Part shown: positions 15,605 through 24,282 of the stretch, piece after piece
How the letters are laid out: each line of letters begins with the position of its first letter
Position numbering within the stretch: the stretch's first letter is position 1
NCBI RefSeq assembly: GCF_900115755.1
Contig: NZ_FOXQ01000011.1
Span: forward strand, 62,001 to 126,000
Source: Parafilimonas terrae
GTDB lineage: Bacteria; Bacteroidota; Bacteroidia; Chitinophagales; Chitinophagaceae
Direction: 5' to 3'
DNA length: 64,000 nucleotides
Translations under genes and position numbers: made by a program
Notes under the pieces: model-generated
What the model saw: only the letters and a program-made list of their open reading frames with translations
Database searches by the model: none
What the model was told of the DNA's origin: nothing

Positions 15605-18241
15605 TTATCTTATTAAAACAAAACTGCCTTTCTTTAAATAGGGCTTATTGTTATAGTCCGTTGCTTCCACAACGTAAACATACGTGCCGCCTGGTTGTTT
15701 GTTCCCATTGTAGGTTCCATCCCAGCCTTTGTTTGGAGTGCCGGTATTAAACAGCAATTGTCCCCAACGGTTATAAATCCTGAAATAGAAAAACTGTTTC
15801 ATTCCTGCAACCGTTACTTTATATACATCATTTACGCCATCACCATTAGGTGAAAAAGCTGTTGGAATAAATACCTGTGGTTCTGTTTCAAAAATGTAGA
15901 TTTTAATGCTATCGTAACTGAAACAGCCTTCAGGCGTACTCACTTTTACTTTGTAGGAAACCGTATCCGGGCCGTCAGTAAATGTTGCAACAGGATTGGC
16001 TATAAACGGATCGCTTAAACCGGAAGCAGGCATCCACTGATAATTAGTGCCGCCTTTAGCCTCAAGCTGCAACGGTTGCTGGCGCACAATAACGGTATCA
16101 TTACCCGCATCTGCCATCACCCTTGGAATAACCGATATTATAACAGAATCACTTACAGGTTTGGGACAGCCAATTGTATCTGTAACCGATAATATATATG
16201 TTGTTGTTGACTGCGGCCCGGCAAGTGGTGACAAACTGCGTGAATTTACCAGTGAGTTTACCGGCGTCCAAGAAAAACCGGAGCCTTCTATATTAGCGTG
16301 CAATTGAGTTGTGGTGCCATAACATATACTTATATCATCGCCCGCATCAGCGGAAGGATAAGGCACTACAGTTACATTAATTGCATCTGTTGCCTTGCAT
16401 TTTCCAACTGAAGCGGTAACAGTATATTTTGTGTTTGATAACGGAACCGCTACCGGTGCTTTTGCAGTGTCGCTGCTTAAATTTTGTGCAGGCGCCCAGG
16501 AAAAATAAAGCGCGTTGGTGGATGGCGTAAGCAGTATGCTGTCTGTTTTACAAATAGCTGTATCGGCAGGCAATTCCAGCGACACTTTATCAATAACATT
16601 TACGACAACCGAGTCTTCAGCAACACAACCTTTATAGCTTACAGTAAGATTATATTTAGTGGTTTGTTTTGGATAAACATAAGGCTTCGCTGTGTTTGAG
16701 CCAATTAAATTGTAGGCTGGCAACCAATTAAAGGTTGCACCCTCCGTGGATGAAGATGCATTTAACCTGAGTGTATCAATGCTGCAGATGAGCGTATCCC
16801 TAAAACCCATGGCAACATTGGGGCCGGTATTAACCGCCAGCACTTTCGTAGCTGTATCAATGCAACCTTTTGAGCTGGTTGTAATTAATGTAATGATCTT
16901 CTGGCCGGTATCAAAATAGTTATGAGTTGGATATTGAACAGTATCACCAGGCGGAATAAAAATTCCGCCATCATTAATTTCATCCCCAAAATACCATTTC
17001 CAGGAATCAACAAATCCATACTTTGTTGTGGTTAAATCTTTTAAATTATACGGGTTGAATATGCAACTGCCATCAATAGAAAAATCTGTTTTAAAACCGG
17101 GGAATATTTTTACCTCCGCCTTCGCTGAATCTTCACAACCCTTATTGTTGTTAGCTTTAAGCCGCACCGTATAAACGCCTGTATCGGGGAAAGTATAAGT
17201 TGGAGAAGCTTCGGCAGAAGTATCAGAAGTAAGGTTGGTAATACCAAAATCCCATGAATATGTATAATTAGGATTATTGCCCGCTTTATTTACAAATGTA
17301 AAATCAAAACCATCACAGGTTATGTAAGACGGATCCAATTGAGCGCCGCCTAATTTACAATTAGACACTTCAAGATGCAGTTCTTTTCTTGTATGGCCAA
17401 TATACTTTCCATTCCTGTATTCATCAATACAAACTGCCGCAACATAGGTGCCTGTTTTATCGGGGGCTATGCCTGAAAGTACGCCTGTTTTTGAATCGAT
17501 TGAAACATTTGCGCCAAGCGGCCGTGTGCCGGAATAAGGGGAAATGTAAGAAATAGAACTATAGGGAGGCGCGGATGGATCTTCCACCACCGGTTCAAAC
17601 TGCGTGCCGCCGGTTAATCCGCTGCACAGTGAATATACGAGTTCATCCCCATCAATATCTTTAGCTGAAAAATCGAAAGAAAAAGGAGAGCCAACGCAAA
17701 TAGCTGATGCATCATTGAAACTAAAAACAGGGCTGTTATCGTTGCTGTTGCTCCCGCCGGGAATTGTAATGGTGTAAGTTAATCCAAAACTGTTTGAAAC
17801 CGGCACATTTGCAATGCCGGCAATACGGCAGCAACGTTGCACCGAAAGCGTATAACCGTCTTCATTTTCAGGAACACTGATGGTGGTTGTATATTCTGCC
17901 ACGAGATAGCATACATACGGAGGGTTTTGAAAACAAGGACCGAAATCATTTTTTGATTCAGTGGTTAAGGTGGCCTGAGGAATATATTTAACCATCGTTG
18001 GCTGTGAAGAATTTGCATCGAACACCGCCATGTAAATACCGGCATCCACCTTTTCGCGCTGGCTGCAGTCTGAATACTGATAGAAAGAAATTTTGTAATT
18101 AAGCGTGCTGCCAGTTTTACCTGTAAATGTATATTTCATCCAGCCACCTTTAAGATGGTCGGCATAAGATTTTTGTGCCGATAAAAGAATTATTAACACA
18201 AACAACAGTCTTAAAATATTTAAATTTTTATGCAGCCTCAT
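15605..18241 (-). CDS. secreted multi-domain protein with PKD-like repeats and CHU_C sorting domain
   Basis: An 878-residue secreted or surface protein. Residues 1-27 are a signal peptide (ends QKSYADH). An N-terminal region to about 290 has conserved cysteines and a cadherin-like segment (FDFSAKDIDGDELVYSL). At least two PKD-type repeats follow (YSWDFG with SPTYTFPDTGVYTVRL; WKWYFGDE with PTHNYFDTGQKIITL). Then come Ig-like repeats of the SWTPVNSL/NWLPAYNL/FSWAPAQNL type. Residues about 790-878 are the gliding-motility-associated C-terminal domain (IPTAFSPNGDGVNDVYKV, then YNRWGQLLFNT and GGTYVYVVEATD). That domain directs export through the type IX secretion system. Likely an adhesin or surface-layer protein. 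Confidence 0.88.
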   Translation of the reverse strand: MRLHKNLNILRLLFVLIILLSAQKSYADHLKGGWMKYTFTGKTGSTLNYKISFYQYSDCSQREKVDAGIYMAVFDANSSQPTMVKYIPQATLTTESKNDFGPCFQNPPYVCYLVAEYTTTISVPENEDGYTLSVQRCCRIAGIANVPVSNSFGLTYTITIPGGSNSNDNSPVFSFNDASAICVGSPFSFDFSAKDIDGDELVYSLCSGLTGGTQFEPVVEDPSAPPYSSISYISPYSGTRPLGANVSIDSKTGVLSGIAPDKTGTYVAAVCIDEYRNGKYIGHTRKELHLEVSNCKLGGAQLDPSYITCDGFDFTFVNKAGNNPNYTYSWDFGITNLTSDTSAEASPTYTFPDTGVYTVRLKANNNKGCEDSAKAEVKIFPGFKTDFSIDGSCIFNPYNLKDLTTTKYGFVDSWKWYFGDEINDGGIFIPPGDTVQYPTHNYFDTGQKIITLITTSSKGCIDTATKVLAVNTGPNVAMGFRDTLICSIDTLRLNASSSTEGATFNWLPAYNLIGSNTAKPYVYPKQTTKYNLTVSYKGCVAEDSVVVNVIDKVSLELPADTAICKTDSILLTPSTNALYFSWAPAQNLSSDTAKAPVAVPLSNTKYTVTASVGKCKATDAINVTVVPYPSADAGDDISICYGTTTQLHANIEGSGFSWTPVNSLVNSRSLSPLAGPQSTTTYILSVTDTIGCPKPVSDSVIISVIPRVMADAGNDTVIVRQQPLQLEAKGGTNYQWMPASGLSDPFIANPVATFTDGPDTVSYKVKVSTPEGCFSYDSIKIYIFETEPQVFIPTAFSPNGDGVNDVYKVTVAGMKQFFYFRIYNRWGQLLFNTGTPNKGWDGTYNGNKQPGGTYVYVVEATDYNNKPYLKKGSFVLIR

Positions 18242-19034
18242 CTATAAAATTCTTCAATACACTGTTTAATTCCACAGGCACTTCAAGCAAGCTTTGGTGA
18301 GCCATATTATTTATAATGTGAATGTATGCAATTTCAGGCGCATGCACCTGTTTTAATACATCATTCAAAGGGGCGGCAGCGTCTTCTGTTCCTGCAACAA
18401 ATAAAACCGGTAACACAGTGTTTTTAAGCACACTGGTTTTATCTGCACGGTTCATCATGGCATAGTAATATTGCTGCAGGTTTTCTTTTTTAAAATGCCG
18501 GCCTTCTTCTATTAATTCTTTTACTATTTCATTATGCTTTTTTTTAAAGCCTGTGGTAAATAAATTAGGAGTGGTTGTTTTAAGAAAAGCATAGCCGCCA
18601 TAAGTTTCCATTATTTCAATACCGCGTTTGCGGATTTGCTTTTTTTCTTCACTGTCTGCAAAAGCAGTTGAATGCACAAGGCCAAAGGCTTGTAATTTAT
18701 GAGCATATTTTTCAGCATAAGAAAGCGTAACGTATCCGCCCATGCTATGGCCAAGCATTATGCAACGCTCAATATTTTCATTTATTATTATTGAATGAAT
18801 GCTATCTGCAAGTTCATCAATGGTTAAATTATTCTTACCGGTTTCAAATAACGCGGATGCGCCTGAACCTGGCAAATCGGGTATTATAAGCCTGTAATAA
18901 TTTTTCAAAAAACCGGATTGATTTTTCCATATTGCGTATGTTTCTGCAAAGCCATGCAACAATACAACGGAGAAACCCTTGCCGCAGGCATAATATGATA
19001 AAGGAGTGTTTTTATACGTAATGGTCTTTATCAT
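18228..19034 (-). CDS. alpha/beta-hydrolase fold protein
   Basis: A 268-residue cytoplasmic hydrolase or esterase. Visible are the oxyanion strand VVLLHGFAET (23-32), DLPGSGAS (53-60), the nucleophile elbow GHSMGG (95-100, Ser97), the acid in AGTEDAA (about 215-221) and the catalytic His in NNMAHQSLLE (about 243-247). No lid-specific motif identifies a substrate; haloperoxidase/BioH-like esterases are the nearest group. Its 3' end overlaps the start of the CHU_C gene by 14 bp, and DUF4105 ends 1 bp before its start, so the three genes form a compact minus-strand unit. Confidence 0.88.
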   Translation of the reverse strand: MIKTITYKNTPLSYYACGKGFSVVLLHGFAETYAIWKNQSGFLKNYYRLIIPDLPGSGASALFETGKNNLTIDELADSIHSIIINENIERCIMLGHSMGGYVTLSYAEKYAHKLQAFGLVHSTAFADSEEKKQIRKRGIEIMETYGGYAFLKTTTPNLFTTGFKKKHNEIVKELIEEGRHFKKENLQQYYYAMMNRADKTSVLKNTVLPVLFVAGTEDAAAPLNDVLKQVHAPEIAYIHIINNMAHQSLLEVPVELNSVLKNFIDEAA

Positions 19035-19035
19035 T

Positions 19036-20196
19036 TTAAATTACCTTACGATACTTATTGGAAAGATTTATATACCTGTTTAACAGTAAAATTACCACAG
19101 GCAGCAAGGCAATATTTAACTGCTGTGGCACCCAGAACCATGTGGCAATAAATACTGCTGTAATAACGGCCACAATAAAAAAATAGTTGCTCAGCCAGGA
19201 AGGTTTTTTAATGAGGCAGAAAGCAACGGGAAGGTTGAATGGCAAGGCCCAAACTAAATTTATATTGTTTTTGCAAACGGTATGATCCGTAGCAAACCAC
19301 ATGAACAATAAAAGCAAGCCTATAAGGCCTGTTATATAAAGCAGCAAAGCATCAGCAAAGCTTGTGAATCTTTTTGCCCATTTTGCATGAAGCTTTGAAA
19401 CCACAAAAAGCGCCACCGAAATTATGGTAAGCGTAATAAGCGGAATGTATTTGCCCGAAGACCCATCTCCGTTATCTCCTTTTAATAAAACGGTTTTATT
19501 TTTTGCCACATAAACGCCTTTATCAGAAGAAGTGGCAAGGCCTTTCATAAAAAATTCGGGCATAAACATCGCTTCATCATTTGAAACAACCTGGTCAACC
19601 CTGCCACCAAGTAAAATGTCTATGCCAATCTTCGTCCAGTGCTGGCCGCCTCTTTCCAGGTAATAATGAATCAGGTCTCTCGAAGTAGTTCCGGCAGGAA
19701 CAATCCTGTTGTGTATGGTATCGCCCTGTATATTCTTTAAAACAATATCCTTTACCCTTGTTGTGCAGTTATCAAGCAGGAAATCATATTTATAAAAACG
19801 GTTATTGCCCTGCATATTGAAGTTAACGGCATTAATAATGTTTTGTTTTGATGCGCTGTCTATCTTCAATTCCTGTTCATAAACAGTTCGGTGGTCGTAA
19901 ATATATTCATACATGAATTCCGGGAAAGCATCTGCAGAAGAATAATACAGCAGCTTACCACGCATAAATTTTAAATAGAAATTAGGCTGATCGAAAGTAA
20001 AGCCACCCCAGTTATACACTACATCAGTATGATTTACGCTGTCAATTATACGCAATGCAGTGTGGCCGAATAAAGAATACAGCTCATTGCCCGGCCCGCA
20101 GGTTATAACACTAATGCGCATATGCGCACTATTATTTTGAGCGTTGAGCAATGGTGAAATACAAAGCAATAAAATGCCAAGAATAAAACCTTTCAT
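19036..20196 (-). CDS. DUF4105 (Lnb N-terminal-like) membrane protein
   Basis: A 386-residue protein with a signal peptide (ends PLLNAQN). Its periplasmic domain (about 20-235) has the DUF4105 hallmarks SLFGHTALRI (42-51) and FLLDNCTTRVKDI (about 140-152). The conserved His and Cys suggest a cysteine-peptidase-like active site, which is family-level inference. Four to five hydrophobic helices fill the C-terminus (about 250-380). Members are common in Bacteroidota and the biochemical role is not settled. It is the first gene of a unit with the hydrolase and CHU_C genes. Confidence 0.82.
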   Translation of the reverse strand: MKGFILGILLLCISPLLNAQNNSAHMRISVITCGPGNELYSLFGHTALRIIDSVNHTDVVYNWGGFTFDQPNFYLKFMRGKLLYYSSADAFPEFMYEYIYDHRTVYEQELKIDSASKQNIINAVNFNMQGNNRFYKYDFLLDNCTTRVKDIVLKNIQGDTIHNRIVPAGTTSRDLIHYYLERGGQHWTKIGIDILLGGRVDQVVSNDEAMFMPEFFMKGLATSSDKGVYVAKNKTVLLKGDNGDGSSGKYIPLITLTIISVALFVVSKLHAKWAKRFTSFADALLLYITGLIGLLLLFMWFATDHTVCKNNINLVWALPFNLPVAFCLIKKPSWLSNYFFIVAVITAVFIATWFWVPQQLNIALLPVVILLLNRYINLSNKYRKVI

Positions 20197-20228
20197 TCGT
20201 ACATATTTGTTTTTTCAATGGTTTCATG
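20197..20228 (-). promoter_or_regulatory. shared leader motif before DUF4105
   Basis: The 32 bases before the ATG at 20196 match the leader of the FHA-like gene (14274-14305) at 27 positions, including TGAAAAAA and ATATG followed by ACGA before the ATG. Confidence 0.4.
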
Positions 20229-20278
20229 GAACGCCCTGATCTACATTCCCCTATGTGAAAAAAATATTTTGCATGGGC

Positions 20279-20322
20279 GTTTCATCCGAATATTTTTTGA
20301 TTTTTTATTTGCCGGATGAAAC
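20279..20322. repeat. 10-bp perfect inverted repeat, 24-bp spacer
   Basis: GTTTCATCCG (20279-20288) is repeated in reverse complement at 20313-20322. It lies in the 227-bp gap between the end of the CDF transporter gene and the start of DUF4105, with T-rich DNA between the arms. It could be the CDF terminator or an operator for DUF4105. The word GTTTCAT also occurs at 20221. Confidence 0.5.
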
Positions 20323-20423
20323 CTCACATATTTATCTTTCTATGATTAGAATTTTTTTTATGTGCGGTTTCATAAAACAAAATAAGCAGGTACGGTTTTA
20401 AATAATATTAAGCCATAATAAAT

Positions 20424-21434
20424 TCAGCCGGCGGTATCAACTTCTATCTGCGACAGCCCAAACCGCTCGTTCTTCATTATATTTTCCAGTTTCCATTCTT
20501 TTCCCGGCTGAGAACCCGGGCAGGCCGATTTTTCTTCTTCATTAAATACAACAGCACAGCTTACCGGGTAGCTTCCATCTGTGTGAACAAACATTTCAAC
20601 CTGTTCCCCAAATTCTGAAATAATTAAATTTTCCAGCGCCACTACTTCATCATGCGCTTCCAGCACATTTAAATAAAAAGGAAGGGTAAGATGGCAATCA
20701 ATATGCAATACGCTGCCATATTTTATAATGCGCAGGTTATGTATATCAATCCAGTTTGGCCTTCTCTTTTCATTAAGCAACCGTACCATCCGCTGCAATA
20801 ACTTCGTATCGGCCTCATCCATTATCCCGGCCAGTGAGCTGCGCACAATATTATAGCCGTTAAAGATAATTGCGAAGGCAATAATGCAGGCAACTATTTT
20901 ATCAAGCCAATAAAATTTAGTGAATAAAATAATTACAAGCGTTGCAATAATAGCAAGTGTTGACCACGTATCAATTATTAAATGCCTGCCGCTCGACTGT
21001 AAAGCAAGCGAACTGTTGCGCCTGCCTATTCTTACACAAATAAAACCGGCAATAAAATTTACTACCGCTGTAAAGGCAATCAGCCACAGCCCTGTATCAA
21101 GCTTTTCAAGCGGCCTGTTTTGTATAAAATTTATAACAGCTTCGTAAAGAATAAGAATACCGGATGCAACAATCAATGTTCCTTCAGCCGCAGCAGAAAC
21201 AAATTCAGCTTTGCCGTGCCCGTAAGGATGATCGGCATCTTTAGGCTTTGCAGCAATATATAAACTATACAACCCTATAAAACCCGCTATTACATTTACA
21301 ATGCTTTCAAGCGCATCAGAAAGCACTGCCAGCGAATTTGTAAAATAATAGGCGATAATCTTTGCGGCAAAAAGTATTACAGACAAAGCCGTAATCCATT
21401 TTTGAACCCTGAAATTTTGTTGTGCTGTCTGCAA
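20424..21434 (-). CDS. cation diffusion facilitator family transporter
   Basis: A 336-residue inner-membrane antiporter that exports divalent metals (zinc, iron, manganese or cobalt) in exchange for protons. Six helices occupy about residues 12-205, with the metal-site words AVLSDALESIVNV (34-46) in helix 2, HPYGHGKAEF (69-78) and the helix-5 site HLIIDTW, whose His-x-x-x-Asp is typical of Zn transport. The cytoplasmic C-terminal domain (about 210-300) has DIHNLRIIKYGSVLHIDCHLTL. The frame has no ATG near its beginning: TTG at 21434 is followed directly by in-frame family sequence, and a stop lies three codons upstream, so a TTG start is likely. Confidence 0.9.
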   Translation of the reverse strand: MQTAQQNFRVQKWITALSVILFAAKIIAYYFTNSLAVLSDALESIVNVIAGFIGLYSLYIAAKPKDADHPYGHGKAEFVSAAAEGTLIVASGILILYEAVINFIQNRPLEKLDTGLWLIAFTAVVNFIAGFICVRIGRRNSSLALQSSGRHLIIDTWSTLAIIATLVIILFTKFYWLDKIVACIIAFAIIFNGYNIVRSSLAGIMDEADTKLLQRMVRLLNEKRRPNWIDIHNLRIIKYGSVLHIDCHLTLPFYLNVLEAHDEVVALENLIISEFGEQVEMFVHTDGSYPVSCAVVFNEEEKSACPGSQPGKEWKLENIMKNERFGLSQIEVDTAG

Positions 21435-21494
21435 TTGCCTTTATTAGATTTTAAAAACTGATACCGGAAATAAGTTTTATATAAATACAGTTTA

Positions 21495-22934
21495 TCAATT
21501 TTCAGGTTTGGCTTTTGCCCCCATCAACGACTTAAACTTTTTAAAAAACCTGAAATAAAACTCTTTATTAAACAACTGCGAATCCCTCATAGCTTTTGAA
21601 GTTAAAAATACGCCAACCGGTACCAGGATAATAGTGGAAAGCCACATTCCGAAAGCTGCACTGGTAACACCCTGCTTGGCAAATTTTTCGCCGAAGGTGT
21701 TCAGCAAATGAAATAAAACAAAGAAGATAACGGCAAACACAAGCGGTGAACCAAGACCGCCTTTCCTTATAATGGAGCCAAGCGGGGCGCCAATCATAAA
21801 GAGCACAATGCACGCAAAAGACAAACTGAATTTACGGTTCCATTCCACCCGGTTTTTGCGCAGCAGGTTTTGCCTGTCGCTGTATTCGCCCTGCGCAATA
21901 TCAACAAACCCTTTTACTGAATTTATGGCTGAAGATGACCTGTCATACACGGTTGTGGCCATACTATCGGGAATAATAGAACGAATATTTTTTAATGATT
22001 TATTTTTCAATGAATCGGGCAGCACCCAGGCACTGTCGCGGTATTTGTAAAAGACAAGCACGGGCTGCAACTGCGATTTCAAACGGTTTATATTTGAATC
22101 CCTCAGTTTTGAAATGGAGTCAATAGATAAATTAAGCTGATGAACTGTAAGCATTTTCGGGTCCCACTTAAACAGGCTGTCTTCTGTTCTGTTCATCTGG
22201 AAACTGCTTAAATCAAAATCTTTCTGGTAGTCTTTAAAGCCCATCCTTATAAAATCTGTATTGGTACTATAGCGGTTCCCGTTTTCCTGGTAGTTCCATC
22301 CGTCATGCAACGTAAATTGAAGAAAACGTTTATCCGGTGTTACTTTCATCACACCACTGTTGGCTACCAGGAATTGATCCTGCGGGCCATAATTCTTTTC
22401 ATAAATAACTACGTTGTGAATAGTGCTGTCGTCTTTTTCTTTTTTACCCACCTTTATTACAAAGCCTTCAATCTTATCATAAAAAACACCTTCTTTAATA
22501 TCCAGCGCAGGCTTGGTAACTATAATATCATATTTTAAAGCGTTTAGTTTAAGATTGGCAACCGGTATAATGTTATTGGCAAACAAGAAAGCAACAGAGC
22601 TTATAAGAATGGCCAGTATAAGCAGGGGCGCCATAAACCGCAGCAACGGAATGCCTGCAGATTTTATGGCAACAAGCTCAAAGCTTTCACCAAGATTGCC
22701 AAACGTCATGATAGATGAAAGCAGCAATGCAAGCGGTAATGCAAGCGGAACCGCTGTTGCCGCTACAAAACTTATGAGTTTTAAAATAGTAAATACATCA
22801 AGCCCCTTGCCTACAAGGTCATCAATGTACAGCCAGAAGAATTGCATCACCAATACAAACAATGAAATGAGAAAGGTGGCAATAAAAGGGCCGACAAATG
22901 CTTTAACAATAAGTATGTCAAGTTTTTTCAACAC
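21495..22934 (-). CDS. LptF/LptG family permease (YjgP/YjgQ)
   Basis: A 479-residue inner-membrane subunit of the Lpt transporter, which pulls lipopolysaccharide from the inner membrane with the ATPase LptB. Three N-terminal helices (about 12-32, 55-75, 95-122) begin with the family word VKAFVGPFIATFLISLFVLVM-like start; a periplasmic beta-jellyroll region (about 130-345) follows, then three C-terminal helices (about 365-455). It has the normal length for Bacteroidota. No ATG occurs at the N-terminus, and GTG at 22934 (or TTG directly after) is the start. Upstream it faces the divergent gene at 22961 with a 26-bp gap, so both promoters must overlap the coding ends. LptF versus LptG cannot be decided. 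Confidence 0.9.
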   Translation of the reverse strand: MLKKLDILIVKAFVGPFIATFLISLFVLVMQFFWLYIDDLVGKGLDVFTILKLISFVAATAVPLALPLALLLSSIMTFGNLGESFELVAIKSAGIPLLRFMAPLLILAILISSVAFLFANNIIPVANLKLNALKYDIIVTKPALDIKEGVFYDKIEGFVIKVGKKEKDDSTIHNVVIYEKNYGPQDQFLVANSGVMKVTPDKRFLQFTLHDGWNYQENGNRYSTNTDFIRMGFKDYQKDFDLSSFQMNRTEDSLFKWDPKMLTVHQLNLSIDSISKLRDSNINRLKSQLQPVLVFYKYRDSAWVLPDSLKNKSLKNIRSIIPDSMATTVYDRSSSAINSVKGFVDIAQGEYSDRQNLLRKNRVEWNRKFSLSFACIVLFMIGAPLGSIIRKGGLGSPLVFAVIFFVLFHLLNTFGEKFAKQGVTSAAFGMWLSTIILVPVGVFLTSKAMRDSQLFNKEFYFRFFKKFKSLMGAKAKPEN

Positions 22935-22960
22935 TTTGCAATAAGTTTTAAAATACGCTT

Positions 22961-23563
22961 ATGCCCGCTACAAATGTAGAGCTTTCAAAAAAGGAATTGG
23001 AACTGGTTGTAAACAGCGAATTTATTTTAACAAAGAATAGAATTATACAAAAGGTGTATGATTTATTTGGCGTGCTGAGTGAAGATTTCAGAAAGATATT
23101 AAACAGCTTTTCAAATTCACTGCCGGGTGAAATGCATTCATCATCGCCAAAAATTTATAAAGGAGAAAATTATTTGGGACTGCCTTATATAATGATGGAC
23201 CACCCAAGGTTTTTTAATAAAGATGATGCATTTGCCATAAGATGCTTTTTCTGGTGGGGAAATTATTTCAGTATAACACTTCAGCTTTCAGGAAAATTTT
23301 TCAACCAATATAAAGCTGCACTATCGCAATTCATAAAAAATAAACAGAACGAAGCCTATTTTATTTGCGTAAACACATCGCCATGGGTGCATCATTTTGA
23401 AGAATCAAATTACAAGCCTTTTAATGCTGTTCCTTCTGAAGAAATACTTCAAAAAGAGTTTATAAAAATAGCCGCCCGGCTTCCGTTAAATAAATGGAAT
23501 GATGCTGAAATATTTTTTAGAAAGCAATACAGGGAATTTATTGAAATGCTGATCAGGGCTTAA
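22961..23563 (+). CDS. conserved-looking cytoplasmic protein of unknown function
   Basis: A 200-residue soluble protein with no signal peptide or membrane helix. It begins with a helical stretch (VELSKKELELVVNSEFILTKNRIIQKVYDLF). A beta-rich middle contains YLGLPYIMMDHPRFF (residues about 70-84) and CFFWWGNYFSITLQLSG (about 94-110). The basic C-terminal helix ends EFIEMLIRA. I do not recognise a family. It is divergent from the Lpt permease with only 26 bp between starts, and is followed by 7-bp repeats and a hairpin. Its codon use and composition look native. Confidence 0.7.
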   Translation: MPATNVELSKKELELVVNSEFILTKNRIIQKVYDLFGVLSEDFRKILNSFSNSLPGEMHSSSPKIYKGENYLGLPYIMMDHPRFFNKDDAFAIRCFFWWGNYFSITLQLSGKFFNQYKAALSQFIKNKQNEAYFICVNTSPWVHHFEESNYKPFNAVPSEEILQKEFIKIAARLPLNKWNDAEIFFRKQYREFIEMLIRA

Positions 23564-23631
23564 TTTTTATAATAAGCAATATTCAATTTGCAGAAGTTTA
23601 CAATTGAACATTGCATATTGTCTTGTTCTTT
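23559..23631. repeat. inverted pair of 7-bp-unit arrays (TTGAATA type)
   Basis: On the minus strand, units TTGAATA and TTGCTTA end the left arm (23573-23586, with weaker units to 23559). On the plus strand TTGAACA, TTGCATA and TTGTCTT start the right arm (23604-23624, a weak fourth to 23631). The arms face each other across 17 bp immediately after the stop codon at 23563. The unit is the same as at 6537-6604. Confidence 0.45.
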
Positions 23632-23656
23632 CCCGGCTGATTCGGTCAGGCGGGGA
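23631..23656. terminator. imperfect hairpin downstream of 22961-23563
   Basis: TCCCGGCTGA and TCAGGCGGGGA form an imperfect stem around a 5-base loop, 67 bp after the stop codon. No T tract follows, so intrinsic termination is uncertain; it could instead be a dispersed GC-rich repeat. Confidence 0.3.
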
Positions 23657-23696
23657 ATATTGAGTATTTCTTTCGGAAGAAATAGTTAGATATGGA

Positions 23697-24077
23697 TTAA
23701 TTACCTAACCGGTGAAAAAGTTCTTTAACCTGGTATTCCCAAAGCTGGGTTTGATCTTTTATTTCATTCTTCTCAGCAAAATCTTTTATAACCAGTATAG
23801 TTTGATTGGTGATTTCAGTTTTCTCAATCTTAAATTCAAAATATTCATCTTTTGGTGCGGTAAGCCAGTGAAAACGTATGAACTTATCAAGCTCAGAGTC
23901 TACAACCTCAGCTTTTTCAATAGAGCCGTTCCATGAAAAAATAAATATATTATCTCTTTCATCAACTTTATCAGCAAACCACTCGCCTAACCCGGCCGGT
24001 GTAGAAAGAAATCCATACAGGATGCCTGGCGAGCACCTTACGGCATATTCGAGGGTAAAAATTTGTTTTTTTGGCAT
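23697..24077 (-). CDS. START/SRPBCC-like (AHSA1-type) domain protein
   Basis: A 126-residue single-domain protein with the SRPBCC ligand-cavity fold. The opening strand FTLEYAVRCSPGILYGFLSTPAGLGEWFADKV (residues 6-37) is typical of the AHSA1 branch: polyketide-cyclase-like strand, then a helix with a Leu-x-x-Trp-Phe word. The ending long helix is TQLWEYQVKELFHRLGN. The length is normal. Such proteins bind small hydrophobic ligands or act as co-chaperones, and the ligand is unknown. It is a single gene; the 205 bp between it and aroE contain nothing I can name. Confidence 0.8.
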   Translation of the reverse strand: MPKKQIFTLEYAVRCSPGILYGFLSTPAGLGEWFADKVDERDNIFIFSWNGSIEKAEVVDSELDKFIRFHWLTAPKDEYFEFKIEKTEITNQTILVIKDFAEKNEIKDQTQLWEYQVKELFHRLGN

Positions 24078-24282
24078 GATGCAACTTTAATTTGTGCTTC
24101 TCAAGTTTGCAATAATATTAAATTATTATTAGCGCAAAAATTTTTTTACAAACTCTTTCATCTGTTTATTTTTTTGCTTTTTTCAATTGCCAGACGGAAT
24201 ACGCTTTAAATAATCATTGCGTTGGGCATACCAGAGATTTAAGGGCATTTCATAACTGTTTTAAACCGGTGACACGTGTTTT

